A DNA stretch of 64,000 nucleotides from Geobacillus thermoleovorans. Lineage in GTDB: Bacteria; Bacillota; Bacilli; Bacillales; Anoxybacillaceae. Position 1 is the first letter of the stretch. Every line of letters starts with the position of its first letter. The stretch covers positions 1,715,001 to 1,779,000 of the forward strand of contig NZ_CP014335.1 in the NCBI RefSeq assembly GCF_001610955.1, read 5' to 3'. This document shows, piece by piece, positions 26,465-34,949 of the stretch. Made by a program: the position numbers and the translations under genes. The notes beneath the pieces were generated by a model. That model had not been told where the DNA came from, did not search any database, and saw only the letters and a list, made by a program, of their open reading frames with translations.

Positions 26465-28831
26465 TCAGCGGTGGATCAACACACGCGCTGCCGTGCGGTC
26501 AACGCTTTCACCGATGACGCGGATTTTTAGGCCATAGTTGGGCACGTTCCGGCCGGCGTCGACGGCCCCTTTATTGTCATACGACCGGCTGTCGTCAAAC
26601 ACCGGCGTCGGCGATGTATCGTTGTCGATCAGCTGTGAGCCATTGATTGCCACGCGGAATGGGGCTCCTTTTTGCAGGCTGAACGCCGCATCGTGCACTT
26701 GATAGCGAGTCGACGCTGTCGTATTGCCCGACCATTTTAACGTATGCTGGTCGGCATCCACAACGCCAAGAAACCCTTCGCCCGGATGGACGCCCGTCCA
26801 GTTGTTGTCATAGCCTTCATCCACATACCAGACGACAAGCCCTGGATCGTACGAAAGAAGCCGGTCGCCGCGCAAAATATGGGCGAGCCCTTCATCGACG
26901 CCGCGGTGGTTGCGCCATTCAAGCAAATAATAATGCTTCGAGCGCGCGATGCCGTCGCTTTTCGCAAAACCGTCCAACGCGAAAGCGCTGTCGCCCTCTG
27001 CATCGTCTGTGAGCGCGATTGTTCCATCTGCCGTCACTTGAATGTTGTCAACATACCAGCCAGCTTCCGACACCGCCACATCGGTGATGTAATGGAAGCG
27101 AAGGTCAATCGTTTGTCCTGCATAGGCCGACAAGTCAAATTCCGCCTTCACCCAGCCGTTTGACGTACCGGTAATGCCGTTGCCCGGGTTTTGCCCGTAC
27201 GGATTGTCGGTCGTCGTAATGTTTCCTTGAATTGTTGTCCATTCGTTGCTGCCATGCGGTTTTACTTCTACCGCCCCATAATCCCAGTCTTTCTCAATCG
27301 CATACCATGTATCAAATGCCAGCGTCGCCTTGGACGCTCTCGTCAAATCGATCGTCGTTGACATCGTATGATCTAAGTTGTTTCCACTGCCGGAGAAATA
27401 GGCATACGCACCGCTTGGCGGGGTCGTGATGACCGTTTCTTTGTCCGGCAAGTTGATGCGCACGGCATCGTTGTTCGTCCCTTTCGTGTTCGCTTCATCG
27501 AGCACGACTTCAACACCGTTTGGCGTTACTTCGTTCCACTCAACGGTCGTTCCGCTCAGCCAGTTGCTGCCGGGCATGGTCGACTGCAAAAACTGTTTCG
27601 CCCAGGCGCTGAAGCCGGTCGGCTCGGTGCCCGGAATGCGTCCCGCCCAACTTCCGCTTGACATAATCGACCAATAGGCAACTGGCTCGCCCAGACCGGA
27701 GTAAATCGTATCGTATTCATCCGGCAGCCCTAAATCGTGGCCGTATTCGTGAGCAAACACTCCTGCCGCCCCGTCAGCCGGCTCAATCGTATAATCGTAA
27801 GCCGCCAGTTGGCCGCGCCAATACGGCACATCCGTCGTCGTATTCGGAATGCGGTACACCGATCCTAAATTCCAGCGGTGCGACCAAATGGCATCGCCGC
27901 CGAGCGAACCGCCGCCCGATTCTTCTCCGACGCTGGAGTGAATGATCATTAAATGGTCAATCAAACCGTCCGGTTCGCGATAATTGCCGTCGCCGTCTAA
28001 ATCGTAGCGATCCTCTTGGTCAAACTCACGCAAATCAATGGTCGGATCCTGGGCGGCTGCCGCCAGCGCTTCGCGCACAAGCGCCCGTGGATTGACGTCA
28101 TTGCCATCCGGCGCCGGTACATTTCCGCCATAGTATTTAGCCGGATACTTCGCCTGATACCAGCCTGCCACTTTTCCTTCAATGGAATAGCTGCCGCCTG
28201 ATTGCTCTTCATAATATTTTTTTACTGAGATAAGCTTCTCGCCATTCGGTCCATCGTAATAGCCGTCATCGCCGCCGAAAATCATATCTTCATAATGTTC
28301 GCGTGTATAATCTTTATAATACATATCCGTTTCAGTTGGCTGAATGTTGTTATGCGGAAAGTCCGGATACTCGATGAGCAAAACGAGTACACGGTCGACC
28401 CGCTTGCCGCCGTTCCATGGCTCCGGCTTGACGGATGGCACGGAAGCCGTTTTCGATTGTCCGAGCTTTTTCCCTTTCCCGTTCAGCACGCCATTTGTCT
28501 GCTGTCCGTCCTGCATCGCCTCGGCGCGCTTTGCCTCTTTATCGTATAATTCTCCTTTTCCCCGCGGCATATGAATCGCCTTTTGCCGCAAATAGTCGCG
28601 CACTGCTTGTTCCACCTCAGCAGGAGTCGCATCAGCGCGAAGCTTTCCGCTCCGTTTCAACATTTCCGCCAGCTTTTCCTCATTGGCAATCGCAAAATCG
28701 ACCGGTCCCCCTTGCTTCACAGCTGGAATGCCGGGGGCGTTAGCCGCTTTCGGCGCTTCCGCCGGAGATGCCCACAGCCCGATGCCGAGCGACAGCGCCG
28801 CAACAAGTGATGGAATCGACCGTTTTTTCAA
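26465..28831 (-). CDS. Immune inhibitor A-type M6 metalloprotease
   Basis: A 788-residue secreted zinc protease of the M6 (InhA) family. It has an N-terminal signal peptide, a propeptide to about residue 130, and a catalytic domain with H361-E-Y-G-H365-D-L-G-L-P-D371 (HExxHxxGxxD). A calcium-loop-like DLDGDGNYREPDG lies near 278-290. The C-terminal part has MAM/VEG-like beta-sandwich sequence (LAFDTWYAIEKDWDYGAVEV, GWYVDNIQV) and the YYLLEWRNHRGVD segment typical of InhA. In pathogens InhA cleaves host antibacterial proteins; in a thermophile scavenging of external protein is more likely. A weak hairpin at 26430-26452 (GCGCACGGAA/TTCCGTGCGC) follows. Confidence 0.93.
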   Translation of the reverse strand: MKKRSIPSLVAALSLGIGLWASPAEAPKAANAPGIPAVKQGGPVDFAIANEEKLAEMLKRSGKLRADATPAEVEQAVRDYLRQKAIHMPRGKGELYDKEAKRAEAMQDGQQTNGVLNGKGKKLGQSKTASVPSVKPEPWNGGKRVDRVLVLLIEYPDFPHNNIQPTETDMYYKDYTREHYEDMIFGGDDGYYDGPNGEKLISVKKYYEEQSGGSYSIEGKVAGWYQAKYPAKYYGGNVPAPDGNDVNPRALVREALAAAAQDPTIDLREFDQEDRYDLDGDGNYREPDGLIDHLMIIHSSVGEESGGGSLGGDAIWSHRWNLGSVYRIPNTTTDVPYWRGQLAAYDYTIEPADGAAGVFAHEYGHDLGLPDEYDTIYSGLGEPVAYWSIMSSGSWAGRIPGTEPTGFSAWAKQFLQSTMPGSNWLSGTTVEWNEVTPNGVEVVLDEANTKGTNNDAVRINLPDKETVITTPPSGAYAYFSGSGNNLDHTMSTTIDLTRASKATLAFDTWYAIEKDWDYGAVEVKPHGSNEWTTIQGNITTTDNPYGQNPGNGITGTSNGWVKAEFDLSAYAGQTIDLRFHYITDVAVSEAGWYVDNIQVTADGTIALTDDAEGDSAFALDGFAKSDGIARSKHYYLLEWRNHRGVDEGLAHILRGDRLLSYDPGLVVWYVDEGYDNNWTGVHPGEGFLGVVDADQHTLKWSGNTTASTRYQVHDAAFSLQKGAPFRVAINGSQLIDNDTSPTPVFDDSRSYDNKGAVDAGRNVPNYGLKIRVIGESVDRTAARVLIHR

Positions 28832-29100
28832 AAATATCCCTCCATATCAAATAAAAGGTTGATAGAAAATATATACAATTAAAATATTATAGAATAATAT
28901 AAAAAAATAAAGGGTATTTTTTATCAAGAACAAAATAGTTCTTTTTACCTATATTTGTCGAAAAAACGAGATTTATAGCAAAAAAAGGCTATCGATTTCA
29001 CCTTAACATCCAGACAGTTTTCCAGTTACAATGTAATATATTCGCAGTTTTTGTAGAAATTCTGGTTATGCAGCTTGACGATGGGAAAGAAGGTGCCGCG

Positions 29101-30405
29101 ATGCTGAATATTTTCAAAGACTTTTTGCTCAACTTGTTTTTCATCCTTCTGCCGGTGTTCCTCGTTCCCCTCTGTACGGAGCAGGAGAAGAGACCAAAAC
29201 GATTCCGCCTTTATTTGCCGACCATTTGTTACGCCGTCGTGATCATGTTATGCATCACCCTCCCGGTCGGAACAGAGAGCGATTTCATCTTCGACTTGCG
29301 GCAAATTCCTCTGTGGCTTGGCGGTTTGTACGGCGGAGCGGGGGCGGCGACGGTTTTAGCGTTTACGGCGATCGCCTACCGCTCGCTGTTCGGCGGAGCT
29401 GGCGTCTTCGTCACCGTCGTCGTTTCCATCGCCATCGCTGCAACAAGCAGTTTATTGACAAAACGGTTTGTCGAGCTGCCAACCAAACAGCGCACGCTGT
29501 TCGCTGCATCGCTCAGCTTCGGCTCTGGCCTATTGACCGTCGCCATAGCGGAGTGGATGGCTGCTGCGGTTTCTCCTCCGCCTTCCGTTGCGCTTATCTT
29601 TTTGTTTGTACAGCCCATCAGCATGCTCATCGTTTGTTCGTTTCAGGAAATGGTGCACCATAACATCGCGCTGCGCAAACGAGTGATTCGCGCCGAGAAA
29701 ATGGAAGCCGTCACCCATTTAGCTGCTTCCATCTCTCATGAAATTCGCAATCCACTCACCGCGGCGCGTGGGTTTATCCAACTGATCGAAGAGCAGCCGC
29801 TCGCTGCCGACAAACGCCGCCAGTATGCGCGCATCGCCATTGAGGAGCTTGACCGAGCTGAAGCGATCATCACCGATTACTTGACGTTTGCCAAGCCGGC
29901 GCCCGAGACGCCGGAAAAGCTGAACGTGAAGCTCGAAATCGAGCGAGTCATTGACATCCTCCGCCCGCTCGCCAATATGAGCTGCGTCGATATTCAAGCG
30001 ACGCTTGCCCCATTTTCCGTCATCGGTGAGCGCGAAAAATTCCGTCAATGTTTGCTCAATGTAATGAAAAACGCCATCGAAGCGATGCCTAACGGCGGGA
30101 CGTTGCAAGTATACGTCTCCATTGACAACGGACGTGTGCTCATCCGCATCGCTGATACCGGCGTTGGCATGACGAAAGAACAGCTCGAACGGCTTGGCGA
30201 ACCGTATTTTACGACGAAAGGCGTCAAAGGCACGGGGCTCGGAATGATGGTCGTCTACCGCATCATTGAATCGATGAACGGAACGATTCGCATCGAAAGC
30301 GAAATACATAAAGGAACGACGGTGTCGATTTATTTGCCGCTCGCACCGTCTCCTTCTTCCTCAACGATTTCTGATAAAGAAAAACAGCTGTTTGCCGCCT
30401 TATGA
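29101..30405 (+). CDS. KinB-like membrane sensor histidine kinase
   Basis: A 434-residue histidine kinase. Residues 1-190 hold about six membrane segments of the 5TM-LYT type seen in KinB and LytS. The dimerisation helix has the phosphorylated His in HLAASISHEIRNPLTAARGFIQL. The ATPase domain shows N-box CLLNVMKNAIEAMPNG, G1 IADTGVGM, F-box PYFTTK and G2 GTGLGMMVV. This is the sporulation phosphorelay KinB type by layout; that Spo0F is its partner is inference, and no KapB-type partner is next to it. Start ATG 29101 with AAGAAGGTG is preferred over 29068. The 270 bases upstream are AT-rich promoter DNA with no gene. Confidence 0.88.
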   Translation: MLNIFKDFLLNLFFILLPVFLVPLCTEQEKRPKRFRLYLPTICYAVVIMLCITLPVGTESDFIFDLRQIPLWLGGLYGGAGAATVLAFTAIAYRSLFGGAGVFVTVVVSIAIAATSSLLTKRFVELPTKQRTLFAASLSFGSGLLTVAIAEWMAAAVSPPPSVALIFLFVQPISMLIVCSFQEMVHHNIALRKRVIRAEKMEAVTHLAASISHEIRNPLTAARGFIQLIEEQPLAADKRRQYARIAIEELDRAEAIITDYLTFAKPAPETPEKLNVKLEIERVIDILRPLANMSCVDIQATLAPFSVIGEREKFRQCLLNVMKNAIEAMPNGGTLQVYVSIDNGRVLIRIADTGVGMTKEQLERLGEPYFTTKGVKGTGLGMMVVYRIIESMNGTIRIESEIHKGTTVSIYLPLAPSPSSSTISDKEKQLFAAL

Positions 30406-30465
30406 TATAGCGAAGACCGGCCGCAAGGGCTCTTGTGAACAAAGGTCAACATATCGATATCCTGT

Positions 30466-30515
30466 ATGCCCAGCCATCAAAGTGCCTTTCTTTTGGTCTG
30501 GGCATCTTTTCCTTT
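30466..30515 (+). terminator. Terminator after the kinB-like gene
   Basis: ATGCCCAG and CTGGGCAT pair around a 24-base loop, followed by CTTTTCCTTT. The remaining bases to 30668 hold the map promoter region; a TACAAT at 30620-30625 is a plausible -10. Confidence 0.5.
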
Positions 30516-30667
30516 AGCCGCCCTTCGCACAGATGAGTAAACTATTTTTGGGTAAAATTCAGGAATAGATCCCCAGTTGCGAACGGATCGCCCTAGTTTA
30601 ACATCACAGCGGTTTCTGCTACAATACTATCGAAGCGAAACACATCGAGGGAAAAGGAGACAGTTGC

Positions 30668-31417
30668 ATGATTCACGTCAAAACGGAACGGGAAATTCAA
30701 TTGATGCGCGAGGCGGGGAAACTCTTGGCCGCCTGTCATCAAGAGATCGCTAAACGCATCGGACCGGGCGTCACAACGATGGAAATCGACCGGTTCGTTG
30801 AAACGTTTTTGGCCAAATACGGCGCCAAACCGGAACAAAAAGGATACCGCGGCTATCCGTATGCGACATGCGCTTCCATTAACGATGAAATTTGCCACGG
30901 GTTTCCGCGCAATGAGCCGCTGAAAGAAGGCGATATCGTCACGATCGATTTTGTCGTCAATTTGCGCGGAGCGCTCGCCGATTCCGCCTGGACGTACGCC
31001 ATCGGCGACGTCGGCAAAGACGTGCAAAAACTGCTTAACGTCACCGAGCAGTCGCTCTATAAAGGAATCGAGCAAGCCGTTCTCGGCAATCGGATCGGCG
31101 ACATCGGCCACGCCATTCAAACGTACGTCGAAGCGCACGGCTTTTCCGTCGTACGCGATTTCACCGGACACGGCATCGGCCCGACGATTCACGAAGAACC
31201 GTATGTCCCCCACTTCGGTGAAAAAGGAAAAGGGATGCGTTTAAAGGAAGGGATGGTCATCACGATCGAACCGATGGTCAACATGGGGGCATGGCAAAGC
31301 AAAATGGATCCGAACGGCTGGACGGCGCGAACGATCGACGGCTCGTATTCAGCGCAATATGAACATACGATCGCCATTACAAAAAACGGGCCGCTCATTT
31401 TAACGACGCCGGCGTAA
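30668..31417 (+). CDS. map: Type I methionine aminopeptidase
   Basis: A 249-residue metallo-aminopeptidase that removes the initiator methionine. The five metal ligands are visible: Asp in IVTIDFVVN, Asp in LADSAWTY, His in FTGHGIGPTIHEEP, Glu in ITIEPMVN and Glu in AQYEHTIAIT. The substrate His is in the ATCASINDEICHG segment. This is outside the ribosomal operon copy, so it is probably the second MAP paralogue (YflG-type); that paralogue call is inference. AAAAGGAG precedes the ATG. Confidence 0.93.
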   Translation: MIHVKTEREIQLMREAGKLLAACHQEIAKRIGPGVTTMEIDRFVETFLAKYGAKPEQKGYRGYPYATCASINDEICHGFPRNEPLKEGDIVTIDFVVNLRGALADSAWTYAIGDVGKDVQKLLNVTEQSLYKGIEQAVLGNRIGDIGHAIQTYVEAHGFSVVRDFTGHGIGPTIHEEPYVPHFGEKGKGMRLKEGMVITIEPMVNMGAWQSKMDPNGWTARTIDGSYSAQYEHTIAITKNGPLILTTPA

Positions 31418-31420
31418 CGG

Positions 31421-31454
31421 TAACCCCCGGACAAAACACTTTGTCCGGGGGTTA
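31421..31454. terminator. Perfect hairpin between map and yjbQ-like gene
   Basis: TAACCCCCGGACAAA and TTTGTCCGGGGGTTA pair perfectly around a four-base loop. It lacks a long T-run but sits between convergent genes. Confidence 0.7.
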
Positions 31455-31543
31455 TCCATAATTCGCCCAAACTTCTTGCTAACCTATCTATCGTCTCTCC
31501 GCCTTATTCTTTTTCTTTTGTTTACATAATAAAATTATGGTTG

Positions 31544-31945
31544 CTAACCTTCGATCACCTTCACATACAACGTCCGCTGGCGCGGACCATCGTATTCACA
31601 AAAATACACACCTTGCCAGCGTCCAAGCAGCAGCCGGCCTTCGTGAATAATGACGTGCTGCGACGCGCCAACCGTGCTCGCTTTCATATGAGCGGCCGTG
31701 TTTCCTTCCATATGGCGGTCAAGCGGATGCTCCCACGGATACGTTTCATCAAAACGGCGCATCATGTCGCGCTTGACATCTGGATCCGCGTTTTCGTTAA
31801 TGGTGATGCCAGCCGTTGTATGCGGACAATAAACGACAGCGATCCCTTCCGTCACGTTAGCCTGGCGCACCGTCTCCTCGACGAATGAAGTAATGTCGAT
31901 CATGTCATCCCGCTTTGCCGTGCGGATTGTAAACGAACGAAGCAT
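31544..31945 (-). CDS. YjbQ family (UPF0047) protein
   Basis: A 133-residue YjbQ/UPF0047 protein. Signatures are [24 protein letters not shown] near the middle, the [13 protein letters not shown] segment and the C-terminal [15 protein letters not shown]. The family is widespread, forms trimers with a metal-like His cluster, and some members have been reported to complement thiamin-phosphate synthase loss; the true role is unsettled. ATG 31945 with AGGTGGTGG is preferred over the in-frame start at 31969. Confidence 0.88.
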   Translation of the reverse strand: MLRSFTIRTAKRDDMIDITSFVEETVRQANVTEGIAVVYCPHTTAGITINENADPDVKRDMMRRFDETYPWEHPLDRHMEGNTAAHMKASTVGASQHVIIHEGRLLLGRWQGVYFCEYDGPRQRTLYVKVIEG

Positions 31946-32035
31946 ACATTCCACCACCTGGGCAAACATTTTGTACTTCGCAAAAAAGGTTTGCTACTCT
32001 AAATAATATAATACAAAAAATGGAGTGAGAAATCA

Positions 32036-33043
32036 TTGGCCAAGCGCTATGAAAACTTAGACGGCGTCTCGACGCACAAAACATGGGCCGATTTCCGCCG
32101 CTGGCAGCGGGAGCGGAAACAAAAACAAAAAGATTTGTCCTACGTCGTGCCGCATGTTTCACCGCCTCAATACGAGCGGCTTCAGAAGCCGAACGGACGG
32201 CCGCAGCTCTGCTGGGTCGGCCATTCGACCTTTGTCGTTCAACTTCATGGCATCACCATCGTCACCGATCCCGTCTGGGCGAATTGGATGGGCGCGGCCA
32301 AACGCTTGACGGCTCCTGGTGTTCCGCTTGACAAGATGCCGCCCGTGGACGTTGTGCTCATTTCCCACGGCCACTATGACCATTTGCATTTCGGCAGCCT
32401 CCGCCGTTTGCACGGTGACCCGCACATATTCGTGCCCGAGGGGCTCGGCCGCTTGTTCCGCCGCCGCGGCTATCGCCGTGTCACCGAACTGTCATGGTGG
32501 GAAACGGCCTCCTTTCACGGCGTATCGCTCACATTTGTTCCCGCCCAACATTGGACGCGGCGAACGCTTTGGGATACGAATACGTCGCACTGGGGCGGGT
32601 GGGTCATTGAAGCGGACGACGCACCGACGGTTTATTTTGCTGGCGACAGCGGCTACTTCCGCGGCTTTCGCGACATCGGCGAACGCTTTTCCATCGACTA
32701 TGCGCTCTTGCCGATCGGCGCGTACGAACCGGAATGGTTCATGGGGCCGCAGCACACCACACCGGAAGAAGCGGTGCAGGCGTTTTTGGACTGCCGCGCC
32801 CGGCTGTTTGTGCCGATGCATTACGGGGCGTTCCGCCTCGCGGACGATACGCCGAAAGAAGCGCTCGACCGTCTATGGACCGAGTGGCGGCGGCGCGGGT
32901 TGGAAGAGGAGCGCTTGCTTTGCTTGAAGCTCGGCGAGGTGATCGATGCCGCCCAAGCGTTGACGGCCCTTTCCCAATTCGACAATTCGTTCAGCCAAAC
33001 AAGCGCAATCACCATGGTGAAACAAGCGCGGCAAAAGGAATGA
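32036..33043 (+). CDS. MBL-fold hydrolase, NAPE-PLD/UlaG-like
   Basis: A 335-residue metallo-beta-lactamase-fold protein. The zinc motif is HGHYDHLH (HxHxDH), preceded by the GHSTFVVQLHGITIVTDPVW segment characteristic of the N-acyl phosphatidylethanolamine phospholipase D-like branch, with later ligands in YFAGDSGYF and the C-terminal VPMHYGAFRLADD. The start is TTG 32036 behind GGAGTGAG. The branch includes phospholipase D-like enzymes, but the bacterial substrates are mostly unknown. Single gene, ending at a hairpin shared with ycgQ. Confidence 0.87.
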   Translation: MAKRYENLDGVSTHKTWADFRRWQRERKQKQKDLSYVVPHVSPPQYERLQKPNGRPQLCWVGHSTFVVQLHGITIVTDPVWANWMGAAKRLTAPGVPLDKMPPVDVVLISHGHYDHLHFGSLRRLHGDPHIFVPEGLGRLFRRRGYRRVTELSWWETASFHGVSLTFVPAQHWTRRTLWDTNTSHWGGWVIEADDAPTVYFAGDSGYFRGFRDIGERFSIDYALLPIGAYEPEWFMGPQHTTPEEAVQAFLDCRARLFVPMHYGAFRLADDTPKEALDRLWTEWRRRGLEEERLLCLKLGEVIDAAQALTALSQFDNSFSQTSAITMVKQARQKE

Positions 33044-33058
33044 GCGCAACTTTATCCA

Positions 33059-33090
33059 AAAGAGCAAGCCAGTCCGCGGCTCGCTCTTAT
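33059..33090. terminator. Hairpin between MBL hydrolase and ycgQ-like gene
   Basis: AAGAGCAAGCC and GGCTCGCTCTT pair with one mismatch around AGTCCGC, flanked by A and T runs. Confidence 0.65.
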
Positions 33091-33935
33091 TCATTGAATT
33101 GGCGGTATACGTACGGCTCCTTCGGTTTGGCCACCCTCTCCCATGACGTCACTTTTACATACGGAAGCGTCATATGAAACGGCTGGTAATACATGGTGGA
33201 TAGCGTACCTTTCACATGAATCCATTCATCATTTTGAAGCGGCACCGTCTTTGGAAACTGAAGGAGCAGCCCGTACACCCCTGAATCCGCAACACAATGA
33301 ATGATTCCAAAGCGAAGGAGAAACGCCTCATTGGCGCGCGTCGTTTCCTCACGGTAAACAAACCCGGTGAATTCAATGTCGCGGGCGGCGAATGCACCGG
33401 GAAACTGATAAATCGTTTCCATGGCATTTAAATAGTTTTGATCATTCAACTCCAAGCGAGCAAGACGACCGTATTTTTTCAGCTCTTTTTCCATGGCATT
33501 TTGATAATCGTCCCGCCCATAATACATGCTCGTATCCGGACGCAAAAACTGCCGCTGGGCAAACGGATCGCTGCCGTCAGCCGCCATCCCAGGAACATGA
33601 ATCCCTTTCGCCTTTACGACTTCAGAATCCAGCGTCGCAACGGGAAACAAGAAGGCGGAAGCCAGCGGAAAAACAAAAATAAGGTAATTTACCACCCGCT
33701 TCCAGCGTGCGGACGGCTCATGATGGTGATGGCCACAGCACTCTTCCCCATGATCACGCGGTTCCTCGTTGCGGCTTGCCAGCACAAATTGCACAATCGT
33801 TAAAAAAGCAAACACAAACATCGCACTAAACGAAATATACGAATACCGCATATTAATGTATTTGCTCAACTCTCCAGTAATATATAAATGAAAAAACAAA
33901 AACGCAAACCCAAGCAAAATATACATGCGAATCAT
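33087..33935 (-). CDS. ycgQ: YcgQ-like TIGR03943 family membrane protein
   Basis: A 282-residue protein with three or four N-terminal membrane segments, a His-rich cytosolic loop (CCGHHHHEP near residues 66-74) that could bind metal, and a large C-terminal soluble domain with FTGFVYREE and FGIIHCVADSGVYGLLLQFP. This matches the TIGR03943 family always found beside a DUF318/UPF0718 permease, as here. It starts 16 bases downstream of the ycgR stop, so the two form an operon. A role in metal or small-molecule transport is inferred from the His cluster and pairing. Confidence 0.87.
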   Translation of the reverse strand: MIRMYILLGFAFLFFHLYITGELSKYINMRYSYISFSAMFVFAFLTIVQFVLASRNEEPRDHGEECCGHHHHEPSARWKRVVNYLIFVFPLASAFLFPVATLDSEVVKAKGIHVPGMAADGSDPFAQRQFLRPDTSMYYGRDDYQNAMEKELKKYGRLARLELNDQNYLNAMETIYQFPGAFAARDIEFTGFVYREETTRANEAFLLRFGIIHCVADSGVYGLLLQFPKTVPLQNDEWIHVKGTLSTMYYQPFHMTLPYVKVTSWERVAKPKEPYVYRQFNE

Positions 33936-33950
33936 GCCGCCACCTCCTTG

Positions 33951-34817
33951 CTAGATCAATAGCGATCCGGCAAACACAAACAACGTGATATAGGAAATCA
34001 GTTTCCACACAAACCGGGCTCGGAATGACTGAAACAACATGAGCGTATTTTTCACATCGAGCATCGGCCCGTAAACGAGAAACGCTGCCAGCGCGTGAAA
34101 CGGAAATGTGCTTTGAAACGACGAGGCGATAAATGCGTCCGCCTCGGAACAGAGCGACAGCACGAAGGCGAGCGCCATCATGACCAAAGAGGCCGCCACT
34201 TTCCCATTGCCGATCGCCACAAGCGCCGACGTTTTCACATACGTTTGCATCGCCGAAGCAATGAACGCCCCAATGATCAAATACTTCCCGGTCGCAAAAA
34301 ATTCATCGATCGTATGGCGCAGGGTGCCAACGATTTTCTCTTTCCAAGTACGGGGCATCATCGGCATCTCGCGCCGTTCATGGCGCAACTCGCTGCCTTC
34401 ATGCCGAATCGCCATCACGACACCGACAGCGACGGCGACAGCGCAAGCGAACAGCGCCCGACACAATACCATCGTCCAACTGCTTCCGAAAGCGATATAC
34501 GTCGAAAACAGCACAACCGGATTGATGACGGGCGCCGTTAACATAAACGGCACGGCCGCGTAAAGCGGCACCCCTTTAGCGACGAGCCGCCGAGTGATCG
34601 GCACGATGCTGCATTCGCATGAAGGGAAAAACACCCCAAGCAATGTGGCATAAACAATGGCCAAAAGGCGGTTTTTCGGTATCCACCGTTGTACGGCCTC
34701 TTCACTGACAAACATTTGAATGACTCCGGAAACAAACACCCCGAGCACAACGAACGGCAATGATTCAATCAATATGCTGATAAAAATCGTATTCAGCTGC
34801 AAGAATGTGTTCATCAT
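33951..34817 (-). CDS. ycgR: YcgR-like DUF318/UPF0718 permease
   Basis: A 288-residue integral membrane protein with about eight segments. The permease signature LLGVFFPSCECSIVPITRRLVAKGVP lies in the first half and the EADAFIASSF and GPMLDVKNTLMLF segments in the second. The family is a predicted transporter whose partner is the TIGR03943 protein. ATG codons at 34817 and 34814 both follow GAGAGGAG; 34817 is given. An inverted repeat just upstream may be its operator. Confidence 0.88.
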   Translation of the reverse strand: MMNTFLQLNTIFISILIESLPFVVLGVFVSGVIQMFVSEEAVQRWIPKNRLLAIVYATLLGVFFPSCECSIVPITRRLVAKGVPLYAAVPFMLTAPVINPVVLFSTYIAFGSSWTMVLCRALFACAVAVAVGVVMAIRHEGSELRHERREMPMMPRTWKEKIVGTLRHTIDEFFATGKYLIIGAFIASAMQTYVKTSALVAIGNGKVAASLVMMALAFVLSLCSEADAFIASSFQSTFPFHALAAFLVYGPMLDVKNTLMLFQSFRARFVWKLISYITLFVFAGSLLI

Positions 34818-34842
34818 GGGTTCTCCTCTCATTTACAACCGT

Positions 34843-34863
34843 TCATTTTATCATGATAAATGA
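34843..34863 (-). promoter_or_regulatory. Inverted repeat upstream of ycgRQ (possible operator)
   Basis: A 21-base near-perfect palindrome, TCATTT on one side and AAATGA on the other of core TATCATGATA, lies about 30 bases before the ycgR start. It is of metalloregulator size but matches neither the Fur nor the Zur consensus exactly. Regulator unknown. Confidence 0.45.
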
Positions 34864-34909
34864 CCATTGTCATGAAAATTTGGTAAGAAAAATAGCAAAC
34901 TCCATAACA

Positions 34910-34942
34910 AAAAAGGCGCTCCGCCTTTGGCGAAACGCCTCT
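34910..34942 (-). terminator. Terminator of the fru operon
   Basis: On the minus strand AGGCGTTTCGCC and GGCGGAGCGCCT pair around AAA and are followed by TTTTTTG. Confidence 0.75.
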
Positions 34943-34949
34943 TCTTCTA

